Shown: in pieces, positions 19,188 to 26,224 of the stretch
How positions within the stretch are numbered: position 1 is the first letter of the stretch
Layout of the letters: each line of letters starts with the position of its first letter
Translations under genes and position numbers: made by a program
Assembly: GCA_008711135.1 (NCBI GenBank)
Contig: VUAW01000010.1
Span: 54,921 to 118,920 of the forward strand
Source: Rhodobacteraceae bacterium LNNU 3342
GTDB taxonomy: Bacteria > Pseudomonadota > Alphaproteobacteria > Rhodobacterales > Rhodobacteraceae
Direction of reading: 5' to 3'
Length of the DNA stretch: 64,000 nt
Notes under the pieces: generated by a model
What the model saw: only the letters and a program-made list of their open reading frames with translations
What the model was told of the DNA's origin: nothing
Databases searched by the model: none

Positions 19188-20168
19188 ATGACCGAACCGC
19201 TTCTTTCCGTCCGCAACCTTGCGGTCGAATTTCCGACCCGCCACGGCATCCTGACGGCGGTGCAGGACATTTCGTTCGACATCATGCCGGGCGAGGTTCT
19301 GGGGATGGTCGGCGAATCCGGCGCCGGAAAATCCATGACCGGCGCCGCGATCATCGGCCTGATCGAGCCGCCCGGCCGCATCGCGCGGGGCGAAATCTGG
19401 CTGCGCGACCAGCGCATCGACAACCTGCCCCCTGAAAAGATGCGCAAGATCCGGGGCCGGCACATCGGAATGATCTTTCAGGACCCGCTGACCTCGCTCA
19501 ACCCGCTGTACCGCATCTCGGACCAGTTGATCGAGACGATCCGCACCCACCTGCCCGTGTCGCGGGACGAGGCGCGCAAGCGGGCGGTGAAACTGCTGGA
19601 CGACGTCGGCATCCCTGATGCCTCGCGCCGAATCGACGATTACCCGCACCAGTTCTCCGGCGGGATGCGGCAGCGGGTGGTTATCGCGCTTGCGCTTTGC
19701 GCCGGGCCGGAACTGGTGATCGCCGACGAACCGACAACGGCACTTGATGTGTCGGTGCAGGCCCAGATCATCGAGGTGATGAAGGAGCTTTGCGCCGAAC
19801 ATGGCGCAGCGATCATGCTGGTGACCCACGACATGGGCGTGATTGCCGAGGCTGCCGACCGCGTTGCCGTGATGTACGCGGGCCGGCTGGCGGAAATCGG
19901 CCCTGTGCGCGACGTGATCAAGGACGCGCGGCACCCGTATTCGCAGGGCCTGATGGGGGCGATCCCGCGCCTGGGCGAAAGCCTGGAACGGCTGGTGCAT
20001 ATTCCGGGGTCGATGCCCCGGCTGAACGCCGTCCCCCCCGGCTGCCCCTTCAACCCCCGCTGCCCCAAGGTCTTTGACAAGTGCCGGACCCATCGTCCGG
20101 CCACGTCGGAGATCGAACCCGGCCGCCGCGCCGCCTGCTGGCTTTACCCCGGAGTGACCGAAGCATGA
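19188..20168 (+). CDS. DppD-like ABC transporter ATPase
   Basis: 326 residues. Walker A GESGAGKSMT, signature FSGGMRQRVVIALAL, Walker [14 protein letters not shown] and H-loop LVTHDMG are intact. The C-terminal oligopeptide extension has the Cys-rich pattern GCPFNPRCPKVFDKCR, which binds an Fe-S or metal centre in some DppD/OppD proteins. It overlaps the next gene by 4 bases. Confidence 0.92.
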   Translation: MTEPLLSVRNLAVEFPTRHGILTAVQDISFDIMPGEVLGMVGESGAGKSMTGAAIIGLIEPPGRIARGEIWLRDQRIDNLPPEKMRKIRGRHIGMIFQDPLTSLNPLYRISDQLIETIRTHLPVSRDEARKRAVKLLDDVGIPDASRRIDDYPHQFSGGMRQRVVIALALCAGPELVIADEPTTALDVSVQAQIIEVMKELCAEHGAAIMLVTHDMGVIAEAADRVAVMYAGRLAEIGPVRDVIKDARHPYSQGLMGAIPRLGESLERLVHIPGSMPRLNAVPPGCPFNPRCPKVFDKCRTHRPATSEIEPGRRAACWLYPGVTEA

Positions 20169-21160
20169 GCGAGCCGCTTCTTGACGTCCGCCACCTGTCG
20201 CGCCGGTTCGACGTGTCCCCGCCGTGGCTGAACCGCAAGCTGGAAAGGACCGGCAAGGTCTATGTCAACGCCGTCAAGGACGTATCCTTTTCAGTCAAAC
20301 GCGGCGAAACTTTTGCCCTTGTCGGCGAAAGCGGATCGGGCAAGACGACCATCGCCCGACTGATCGTGGGCCTGCTGGAGCCGACGGAGGGAGAAATCGT
20401 CTTTGACGGCCAGTCCCTGTCACGCGGCCTGCAGGGGCGCGAGGCGCGACGCCTGCGTCGGCGGTTCCAGATGATCTTCCAGGACCCGCTGGCCAGCCTC
20501 AACCCCCGCTGGCGCGTGACCGACATCATAGCCGAACCCCTGCGCGCGTTCGAACGGGGGATGAACGACCGCGCCCGCCGGCTGCGCGTAGGCGAGCTGC
20601 TGACGCTGGTGGGCCTTTCGCCCGAAGATGGCGTGAAGTTCCCCCACCAGTTTTCCGGCGGGCAGCGCCAGCGCATCGCCATCGCCCGTGCCTTGGCGGC
20701 CAAGCCGGAGTTCATCGTCTGTGACGAACCCACGTCCGCGCTGGACGTGTCGGTGCAGGCGCAGATCCTGAACCTGATGAAGGATCTGCAGGACGAATTC
20801 GGGCTGACCTATGTGTTCATCTCGCACAACCTCCAGGTGGTGCGGCACATGGCGAACGAGATCGGCGTGCTGTACCTCGGCCGTTTGGCAGAGGTGGGCG
20901 AAAGCGAGGCGCTGTTCGAACATCCGCGCCATCCCTACACCCGGATGCTGCTGGATGCCGTCCCCGACATCGACATGACCGGCCGCCGCCGCAAGAAGGT
21001 GGAGGGAGAGATCCCCTCGCCGCTTCGCCCGCCGCCGGGCTGCCCGTTCAACCCGCGCTGTCCCTTCGCGAACGACCGCTGCCGGATCGAGGTTCCCGGC
21101 CTGACGCCGGTAGGGCTGCAGGCCGCCGCCTGTCATGCGGTGGAGGAAGGTCGGATCTGA
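20165..21160 (+). CDS. DppF-like ABC transporter ATPase
   Basis: 331 residues starting MSEPLLDVRHLSRRF at the ATG overlapping the previous stop. Walker [11 protein letters not shown], signature [15 protein letters not shown], Walker [14 protein letters not shown]. The C-terminus GCPFNPRCPFANDRCR repeats the Cys pattern of the partner ATPase. It completes the importer. Only 4 bases separate its stop from that of the convergent C26 amidotransferase gene. Confidence 0.92.
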   Translation: MSEPLLDVRHLSRRFDVSPPWLNRKLERTGKVYVNAVKDVSFSVKRGETFALVGESGSGKTTIARLIVGLLEPTEGEIVFDGQSLSRGLQGREARRLRRRFQMIFQDPLASLNPRWRVTDIIAEPLRAFERGMNDRARRLRVGELLTLVGLSPEDGVKFPHQFSGGQRQRIAIARALAAKPEFIVCDEPTSALDVSVQAQILNLMKDLQDEFGLTYVFISHNLQVVRHMANEIGVLYLGRLAEVGESEALFEHPRHPYTRMLLDAVPDIDMTGRRRKKVEGEIPSPLRPPPGCPFNPRCPFANDRCRIEVPGLTPVGLQAAACHAVEEGRI

Positions 21161-21164
21161 TCCC

Positions 21165-21878
21165 TCATGCCGTCTGTTCGTCCACCGCTTCCAGCTGGTC
21201 GCGTCCCTCGCAATAGGCGCGGGCGGCGCTGACCAGCGCGGCGAACAGCGCCCGCTGGCGGCGTGCATAAAACAGGTGTTCGGGGTGCCACTGCACGCCC
21301 AGCGCAAAGGGATCGCAGGTGCGTTCCACCGCCTGGATCATCCCGCCCTCGTCCCGGGCGGCAACGCGCAGGTCACGCCCCAGCCAATCCACCGCCTGAC
21401 TGTGCAGCGCGTTGACCTTCATCGGCGCGCCACCTGCGAGGTCATGCAGCCGTGTCCCTTCCAGAACGCTTACCCGCTTTCGCGGCAGGACGGTGCTGTA
21501 CTTGCGACTGCCCTGGTAGGTGCCATAGGCGTCCTGATCCAGCGTGCCACCCAGTGCGACGTTCAGCATCTGCGATCCGCGACAGATCCCCAGCACCGGC
21601 ATGTTACGTTCCAGCGCGCCAACCACCAGCCGCCGTTCCAGCTCATCCCGCGCGGGGTCAAGCCGCGCTGTCGCCAGCAGCGTCATCCCGTAAAGCTCGG
21701 GCGAGATGTCGTCGCCCCCGCCAACGATCAACCCGTCCACCCCATCCAGATCCGCAGGACGCCCCGCCCCCCACCGGCGCGAGGTTCCCCCCGCCAGCCA
21801 GACGTTGAATGCCACCAGCGGAAAGATCCGCCAGCCCGACCTTTCCGAGGTGGTGACCGCGATGACCGGCCGCGTCAT
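21165..21878 (-). CDS. Class I glutamine amidotransferase-like hydrolase (peptidase C26)
   Basis: 237 residues. The nucleophile elbow is LGICRGSQMLNVALGG with the catalytic Cys, and LGVQWHPEHLF supplies the catalytic His-x-Glu. This is the gamma-glutamyl-GABA hydrolase (PuuD)/PF07722 group, which cleaves gamma-glutamyl amides or supplies ammonia. Its ATG overlaps the stop of the amidoligase gene by 4 bases, so the two are translated together. Here it may hydrolyse, or feed ammonia to, the amide bond made by the amidoligase rather than act in putrescine breakdown; no other puu genes are present. Confidence 0.85.
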   Translation of the reverse strand: MTRPVIAVTTSERSGWRIFPLVAFNVWLAGGTSRRWGAGRPADLDGVDGLIVGGGDDISPELYGMTLLATARLDPARDELERRLVVGALERNMPVLGICRGSQMLNVALGGTLDQDAYGTYQGSRKYSTVLPRKRVSVLEGTRLHDLAGGAPMKVNALHSQAVDWLGRDLRVAARDEGGMIQAVERTCDPFALGVQWHPEHLFYARRQRALFAALVSAARAYCEGRDQLEAVDEQTA

Positions 21879-22861
21879 TCCTGCCCCGCAAGGCGGTTAT
21901 CGCGCAGGAAGTCCTCCACATGTTCGCGCCAGTCCTTGCGCACCGTGGTCAGGGCGCCGCGATAGGCCGTCCAATCCTCCGCCAGCCTGTTCAGCAGCGC
22001 GGGCGCAACGGCCAGACGTTCCACAACGACCCAGCGGTTGACCTCATAGGCAAGCGACCAGTCGCTTTCATCCACGCGGCTGTCCGGCAGGCGATAGTGA
22101 TAGGCGGGGCGCGGATTGACCTTACCCAGCTTGCCGCCCGTCGCCTCCATGCGGTTGGGGTCCAGCTTTGCCATGATGGGCAGCAGGTCAAGCCCCCGGT
22201 TCCGCGTGGCGTTGTGCTCCAGGTAAAGGTCCCAGAATTCGGAAAACCGCATATCCGGCCGTTCCGCCAGCAGATCGACAAAGCCACGCGGATAGGGCCG
22301 GGAAAAGGGCAGAAGCCGCCGCGTCAGGTCCAGCGGGTCGGCGCCACGCAGCCAGTCTTCCAGCAGGGCATAGGCGCGCACCACGGGCAGAATGTCGGTC
22401 TCGCTCTCTCCGGCGACAGCGGGGTTCAGGTGGACGCCAAAGCCTAGAAGCGCGCCGTTGCGGCTGCCCAGCGCCCCGGCATCGCGCAGCGCCTCGCGCA
22501 GGCGTTCGCATTCCGGCAAAGCTTCGGGCGGAAGCGGCTCGGTCACGATTTCCACGGGGACGACGTGCTGCGCAAGGTCCAGCCCCACCCGCCCGGCGGC
22601 AGAGTCATCATGCCCGCGATAGGCAGTGTCGAGGTAGATCTTGAGCTTCCCGATCGCGCTGCCGGTCAGACGGTACTCCTGCGTGGATTTCTGCTCAATC
22701 TCTCCGCCCAGGCAGGATCGGGCGACCTTGGCAGCGGCCTCGGTGTCCAGGTGCCCGAACTCGATCTCGATCCCGATCCGACGGGGGTCGCCGTTGCTGT
22801 CAGTTGGCGGGGACAGCGGCAGAAAGCGGTTCCGGGGGATCTGGGCGGTAAGCTGAGACAT
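21875..22861 (-). CDS. Amidoligase family protein (glutamine-synthetase-fold COOH-NH2 ligase)
   Basis: 328 residues, soluble. The opening RRIGIEIEFGHLDTEAAAKV matches the putative amidoligase family (PF12224-like, from memory), where the acidic GIEIEF strand binds metal-ATP as in glutamine synthetase/GCS. Other acidic clusters (KIYLDTAYRGHDDS, VPVEIVTEPL) and FGVHLNP fit the same fold. Family members are predicted to join a carboxylate to an amine; no substrate is known to me. Start at 22861 (MSQLTAQIP) with GGGG upstream; an extension to 22924 looks unlike the family. It is coupled to the C26 gene and divergent from the exported beta-propeller gene. Confidence 0.8.
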   Translation of the reverse strand: MSQLTAQIPRNRFLPLSPPTDSNGDPRRIGIEIEFGHLDTEAAAKVARSCLGGEIEQKSTQEYRLTGSAIGKLKIYLDTAYRGHDDSAAGRVGLDLAQHVVPVEIVTEPLPPEALPECERLREALRDAGALGSRNGALLGFGVHLNPAVAGESETDILPVVRAYALLEDWLRGADPLDLTRRLLPFSRPYPRGFVDLLAERPDMRFSEFWDLYLEHNATRNRGLDLLPIMAKLDPNRMEATGGKLGKVNPRPAYHYRLPDSRVDESDWSLAYEVNRWVVVERLAVAPALLNRLAEDWTAYRGALTTVRKDWREHVEDFLRDNRLAGQE

Positions 22862-22992
22862 GCAGATGAACCCCGGGCAGTGCCGCCGGTTCCGGGGATG
22901 TTGGCACATTTCACACCCCTGCAATCAAACCATCACACGGGCGACATCCGTTAGCGCCAAGTGACGCGGATGGAACCTCAAGGATGACACCG

Positions 22993-25158
22993 ATGTCCGC
23001 CAGATTGTTCTGCCTCACCTCTGCCCTTGCGCTGTCGGCCGGGACGGCCGCGATGGCCGAAATAAACTTCAACCGCATCGCCAGTTTTGCCACGCCCCGG
23101 AACATGGCCCCGGGCGAAGACCACAGCCGCGCCACCTCGGCCGAGATCATCGATGCTACGGGTGACGGGATGACGCTGGTCTATACCGACAGCCCCCTGG
23201 GGGTGATCGGCGTTGTTGATATCACCGACCCGGCCAACCCGCAGCCCAAGGGCAACATCGCGATGGGCGGAGAGCCGACGGCCGTGTCGATCATCGGCAA
23301 CACGGCTTTTGTGGCGGTGGACACTTCGGCCTCGTTCACCGATCCCTCGGGCGTGCTTCGGGCGATTGACCTGGCCACCGGCGAAGAACTGGCCAGCTGC
23401 GACCTGGGCGGCCAGCCGGACAGCACCGCCAAGTCGCCTGACGGCAGCTTCCTGGCCATCGCGATTGAAAACCAACGGGACGAGGATGCAGGCGACGGCC
23501 GCCTTGGCCAGATGCCGGCCGGGTTCGTAATCCTGATGGATGTGACTGACGGGCGGCCCGACTGCGACAGCATGATCCGCGCGGATGTCACCGGCCTCGC
23601 CGAAATCTTCCCCGAGGACCCGGAGCCGGAGTTCGTCGATATCAACGCGCTGGGCCAGACGGTTGTCACCCTGCAGGAAAACAACCACATCGTCGTGCTT
23701 GAACGAGACGGGACGGTCGCCTCTCATTTTTCCGCTGGAACGGTGGATCTGGAAGGAATTGATGCGACCGACGAACGCGCGGCGCTGATCTTCACCGAAA
23801 GCCAGCCCGGACGGCTGCGCGAGCCCGACGCGGTCAAGTGGATCGACGACGATCATTTCGCCATTGCGAACGAAGGCGACATGGACGGCGGCGCCCGCGG
23901 CTGGACGATCTTCCACAAGGACGGGACAGAGATCTACGAGTCCGGCCCCAGCTTTGAACATGCGGTGGTCCAGGCAGGCCATTACCCGGACAAACGGTCG
24001 GACGCCAAGGGTGTGGAGCCCGAGGGCATGACCTTCGCCGCCTTCGGCGACACGCCTTACGTCTTTCTTCTGGCCGAACGCGCCTCGATCGTCGGCGTCT
24101 ATGACGTGACCGATCCTGCAGCGCCAGTACTGCGGCAACTTCTGCCCTCGGGTATCTCACCCGAAGGGGTGGTGGCGATCCCGTCGCGCAACCTGCTTGC
24201 CACCGCGAACGAGGCTGATCTGGGCGAAAACGGCGGCGCCCGCGCCCATGTGATGATCTATGAATACCAGGAGGCACCAGCCGCCTACCCGACCCTAACC
24301 TCGGCCGGGGCGGATGACCTGATCGGCTGGGGCGCGATGTCGGGGATGGTCGCGGCAGATGACGGCATGATCTATGCGGTCAACGACAGCTTCTATGGCT
24401 ACCAGCCACGGATCTTCCGTATCGATCCGTCATTCCAACCCGCCCGCATCGTCGAGGCGATCGACATCACCCGCGCCGGCAGCCCTGCGCAGAAGCTCGA
24501 CCTTGAAGGCATCACGCTGGATGGTGAAGGTGGCTTCTACGCGGCCTCGGAAGGGCGCAGCGACCGGCTGATCCCGCACGCGATCTATCGCATCGACGGC
24601 TCGGGTGAGATCACCGAGGAGATCCCCTTCCCCGCGCAGCTTCTGGCCAGTGAAACCCGCTTTGGCGCCGAAGGCATCACGAAGGTGGGCGACACGCTTT
24701 GGGTCGCAATCCAGCGCGAATGGAGCGACGACCCGAAGAACCACGTCAAGCTGCTGTCCTATAACCTCACTTCCAAGGAATGGGGCGCTGTGCACTATCC
24801 AATCGAGGCTGCCGAAACCGGCTGGGTTGGCCTGTCGGAAATTACCGCGCATGGCGATTACCTCTACCTGATCGAGCGTGACAACCAGATCGGCGACGCT
24901 GCCCGCCTGAAGCAGATCACCCGCGTCGCGCTTGCAGACCTGCAGCCCGCGCCACTGGGCGGTACGCTGCCCGTCGTGGCCAAGGAGGTGGTGCGCGACC
25001 TGATCCCGGACCTGCAGGCCTTCAACGGCTATGTCGTGGACAAGGTCGAAGGGCTTGCCATCACACAGGACGGTCAGGTCTTCGTCTCCACCGACAACGA
25101 CGGGGTGGACGACAGCTCGGGCGAAACGTTCTTCTGGGCGGTGTCGCTGGAAAGCTGA
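22993..25158 (+). CDS. Exported beta-propeller / phytase-like esterase protein
   Basis: 721 residues from the ATG at 22993, which has AAGGA 9 bases upstream (another ATG at 22984 overlaps that site). Signal peptide MSARLFCLTSALALSAGTAAMA. The N-terminal 400 residues show repeating blades (VVDITDPANPQPKGNI, VYDVTDPAAPVLRQL) like the choice-of-anchor I/YncE-type propeller. The C-terminal 300 residues (LDLEGITLDGEGGFYAASEGRSDR, GAEGITKVGDTLWVA, KVEGLAITQDGQVFVSTDNDG) match the phytase-like esterase domain. Probably a periplasmic or secreted phosphoesterase; activity unproven. Confidence 0.8.
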   Translation: MSARLFCLTSALALSAGTAAMAEINFNRIASFATPRNMAPGEDHSRATSAEIIDATGDGMTLVYTDSPLGVIGVVDITDPANPQPKGNIAMGGEPTAVSIIGNTAFVAVDTSASFTDPSGVLRAIDLATGEELASCDLGGQPDSTAKSPDGSFLAIAIENQRDEDAGDGRLGQMPAGFVILMDVTDGRPDCDSMIRADVTGLAEIFPEDPEPEFVDINALGQTVVTLQENNHIVVLERDGTVASHFSAGTVDLEGIDATDERAALIFTESQPGRLREPDAVKWIDDDHFAIANEGDMDGGARGWTIFHKDGTEIYESGPSFEHAVVQAGHYPDKRSDAKGVEPEGMTFAAFGDTPYVFLLAERASIVGVYDVTDPAAPVLRQLLPSGISPEGVVAIPSRNLLATANEADLGENGGARAHVMIYEYQEAPAAYPTLTSAGADDLIGWGAMSGMVAADDGMIYAVNDSFYGYQPRIFRIDPSFQPARIVEAIDITRAGSPAQKLDLEGITLDGEGGFYAASEGRSDRLIPHAIYRIDGSGEITEEIPFPAQLLASETRFGAEGITKVGDTLWVAIQREWSDDPKNHVKLLSYNLTSKEWGAVHYPIEAAETGWVGLSEITAHGDYLYLIERDNQIGDAARLKQITRVALADLQPAPLGGTLPVVAKEVVRDLIPDLQAFNGYVVDKVEGLAITQDGQVFVSTDNDGVDDSSGETFFWAVSLES

Positions 25159-25178
25159 GCCACCGCAACGCGCCAGCA

Positions 25179-25208
25179 CAAAGGGGGAGCATCGCTCCCC
25201 CTTCTTTC
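25179..25208 (+). terminator. Rho-independent terminator
   Basis: AAGGGGGAGC / GCTCCCCCTT with a 3-base loop, followed by CTTTC. It lies 20 bases after the stop of the phytase-like gene. Confidence 0.8.
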
Positions 25209-25293
25209 ATTCGGGCTGCATTGCCCGGCCGTTCGGAACATCTGCGGCGGCGGCAGGTTGGCGTGGTCCAACCTGCTGGCAAAGGAGAAGACG

Positions 25294-25731
25294 ATGCAAG
25301 TCAAGGAAATGATCAGCACCCACCCTGACGTGCAAGGCAGCACCGCCGACCAGCTTCTGCGCTGCATCGAGGAATGCTATGCCTGCGCGCAAACCTGCAC
25401 GTCCTGTGCGGACGCCTGCGTGGCCGAGGACATGGTCGAACAGCTTCGGCAATGCATCCGCACCTGCATGGACTGTGCCGATATTTGCGCCGCGACCGGA
25501 AGCGTGGCAACCCGGCGTACCGGCTCGAACGTCGAGGTGCTCCGCGCCCTCATCCAGGCCTGTGAAACCGCGTGCCGGATCTGCGGCGAGGAATGCCGCA
25601 AGCACGCCGAGATGCACGAGCATTGCCGGATCTGCAGCGAGGCCTGCATGCGCTGCGCCGAGAGCTGCCGCAACGCGCTGTCAGAGGTGGGCGAAGGCAG
25701 CGGGATGAACCCGATCGATCCCGCCCCGTAA
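25294..25731 (+). CDS. Csp-type four-helix-bundle copper storage protein
   Basis: 145 residues with 19 Cys, almost all in C-x2-C or C-x3-C spacing (for example CIEECYACAQTCTSCADAC and CRICSEACMRCAESC), arranged in four amphipathic helices. This matches the DUF326/Csp family, which lines the core of a helix bundle with thiolates to hold many Cu(I) ions. There is no signal peptide, so it is of the cytosolic Csp3 type rather than exported Csp1. The ATG at 25294 has AAAGGAG 7 bases upstream. No copper pump or regulator lies nearby. Confidence 0.88.
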   Translation: MQVKEMISTHPDVQGSTADQLLRCIEECYACAQTCTSCADACVAEDMVEQLRQCIRTCMDCADICAATGSVATRRTGSNVEVLRALIQACETACRICGEECRKHAEMHEHCRICSEACMRCAESCRNALSEVGEGSGMNPIDPAP

Positions 25732-25848
25732 AGGGTCATGCAAGGGTAGCGGTTAACGAACCGCTACCCGCGGCACAGCCACGACGGAACGATTGGCAGC
25801 TCCGGCGGTTTCCAACATGACTGCCACCACTGCTGCCCGGAGACCACG

Positions 25849-26007
25849 ATGGACCTCATCCGCATCCTGCTTGCCATCTTCCTGCCCCCGGTCGGCGTCT
25901 TCCTGCAGGTGGGGCTGGGGCTTCACTTCTGGCTGAACATACTGCTCACGCTGCTGGGCTACATCCCGGGCATCGTCCATGCGATCTGGGTCATCCTGCG
26001 CAAGTAG
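25849..26007 (+). CDS. YqaE/Pmp3-family small membrane protein
   Basis: 52 residues and easily missed. MDLIRILLAIFLPPVGVFLQ begins the Pmp3/YqaE pattern (two membrane helices, with a PPVGVF turn and a LLTLLGYIPGIVHAIWV second helix). These stress-linked proteins affect membrane potential or salt tolerance. CCGGAG lies about 8 bases before the ATG. It is 117 bases after the copper-storage gene on the same strand; whether they share a transcript is unclear. Confidence 0.85.
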   Translation: MDLIRILLAIFLPPVGVFLQVGLGLHFWLNILLTLLGYIPGIVHAIWVILRK

Positions 26008-26080
26008 CGGAACTGTCCGGTTCAGGCATCCGCCCACATCCAAGCCGACGCAGGGAGCCTAGTCTGCTGATGGGGACCTA

Positions 26081-26157
26081 TGGTAGCGGAGGAGGGACTT
26101 GAACCCCCGACACGCGGATTATGATTCCGCTGCTCTAACCAACTGAGCTACTCCGCC
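26081..26157 (-). tRNA. tRNA-Met (CAT), elongator
   Basis: 77-base cloverleaf with encoded CCA. Acceptor GGCGGAG pairs with CTCCGCT (one G1-U72 wobble), the D arm is GCTC-AGTTGGTTA-GAGC, the anticodon stem GCGGA/TCCGC encloses loop ATCATAA with anticodon CAT, and the T loop is TTCAAGT. The paired end excludes the initiator form (which has a 1-72 mismatch and three anticodon-stem GC pairs). A CAT tRNA-Ile (lysidine) is less likely but not excluded by sequence alone. Confidence 0.93.
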
Positions 26158-26224
26158 ACTGGGTGGGCGCTAGGTAGGCGAGCGGGGCTGCGCCGTCAAG
26201 AGGAAAATGCGCGCCCTGCCCTGT

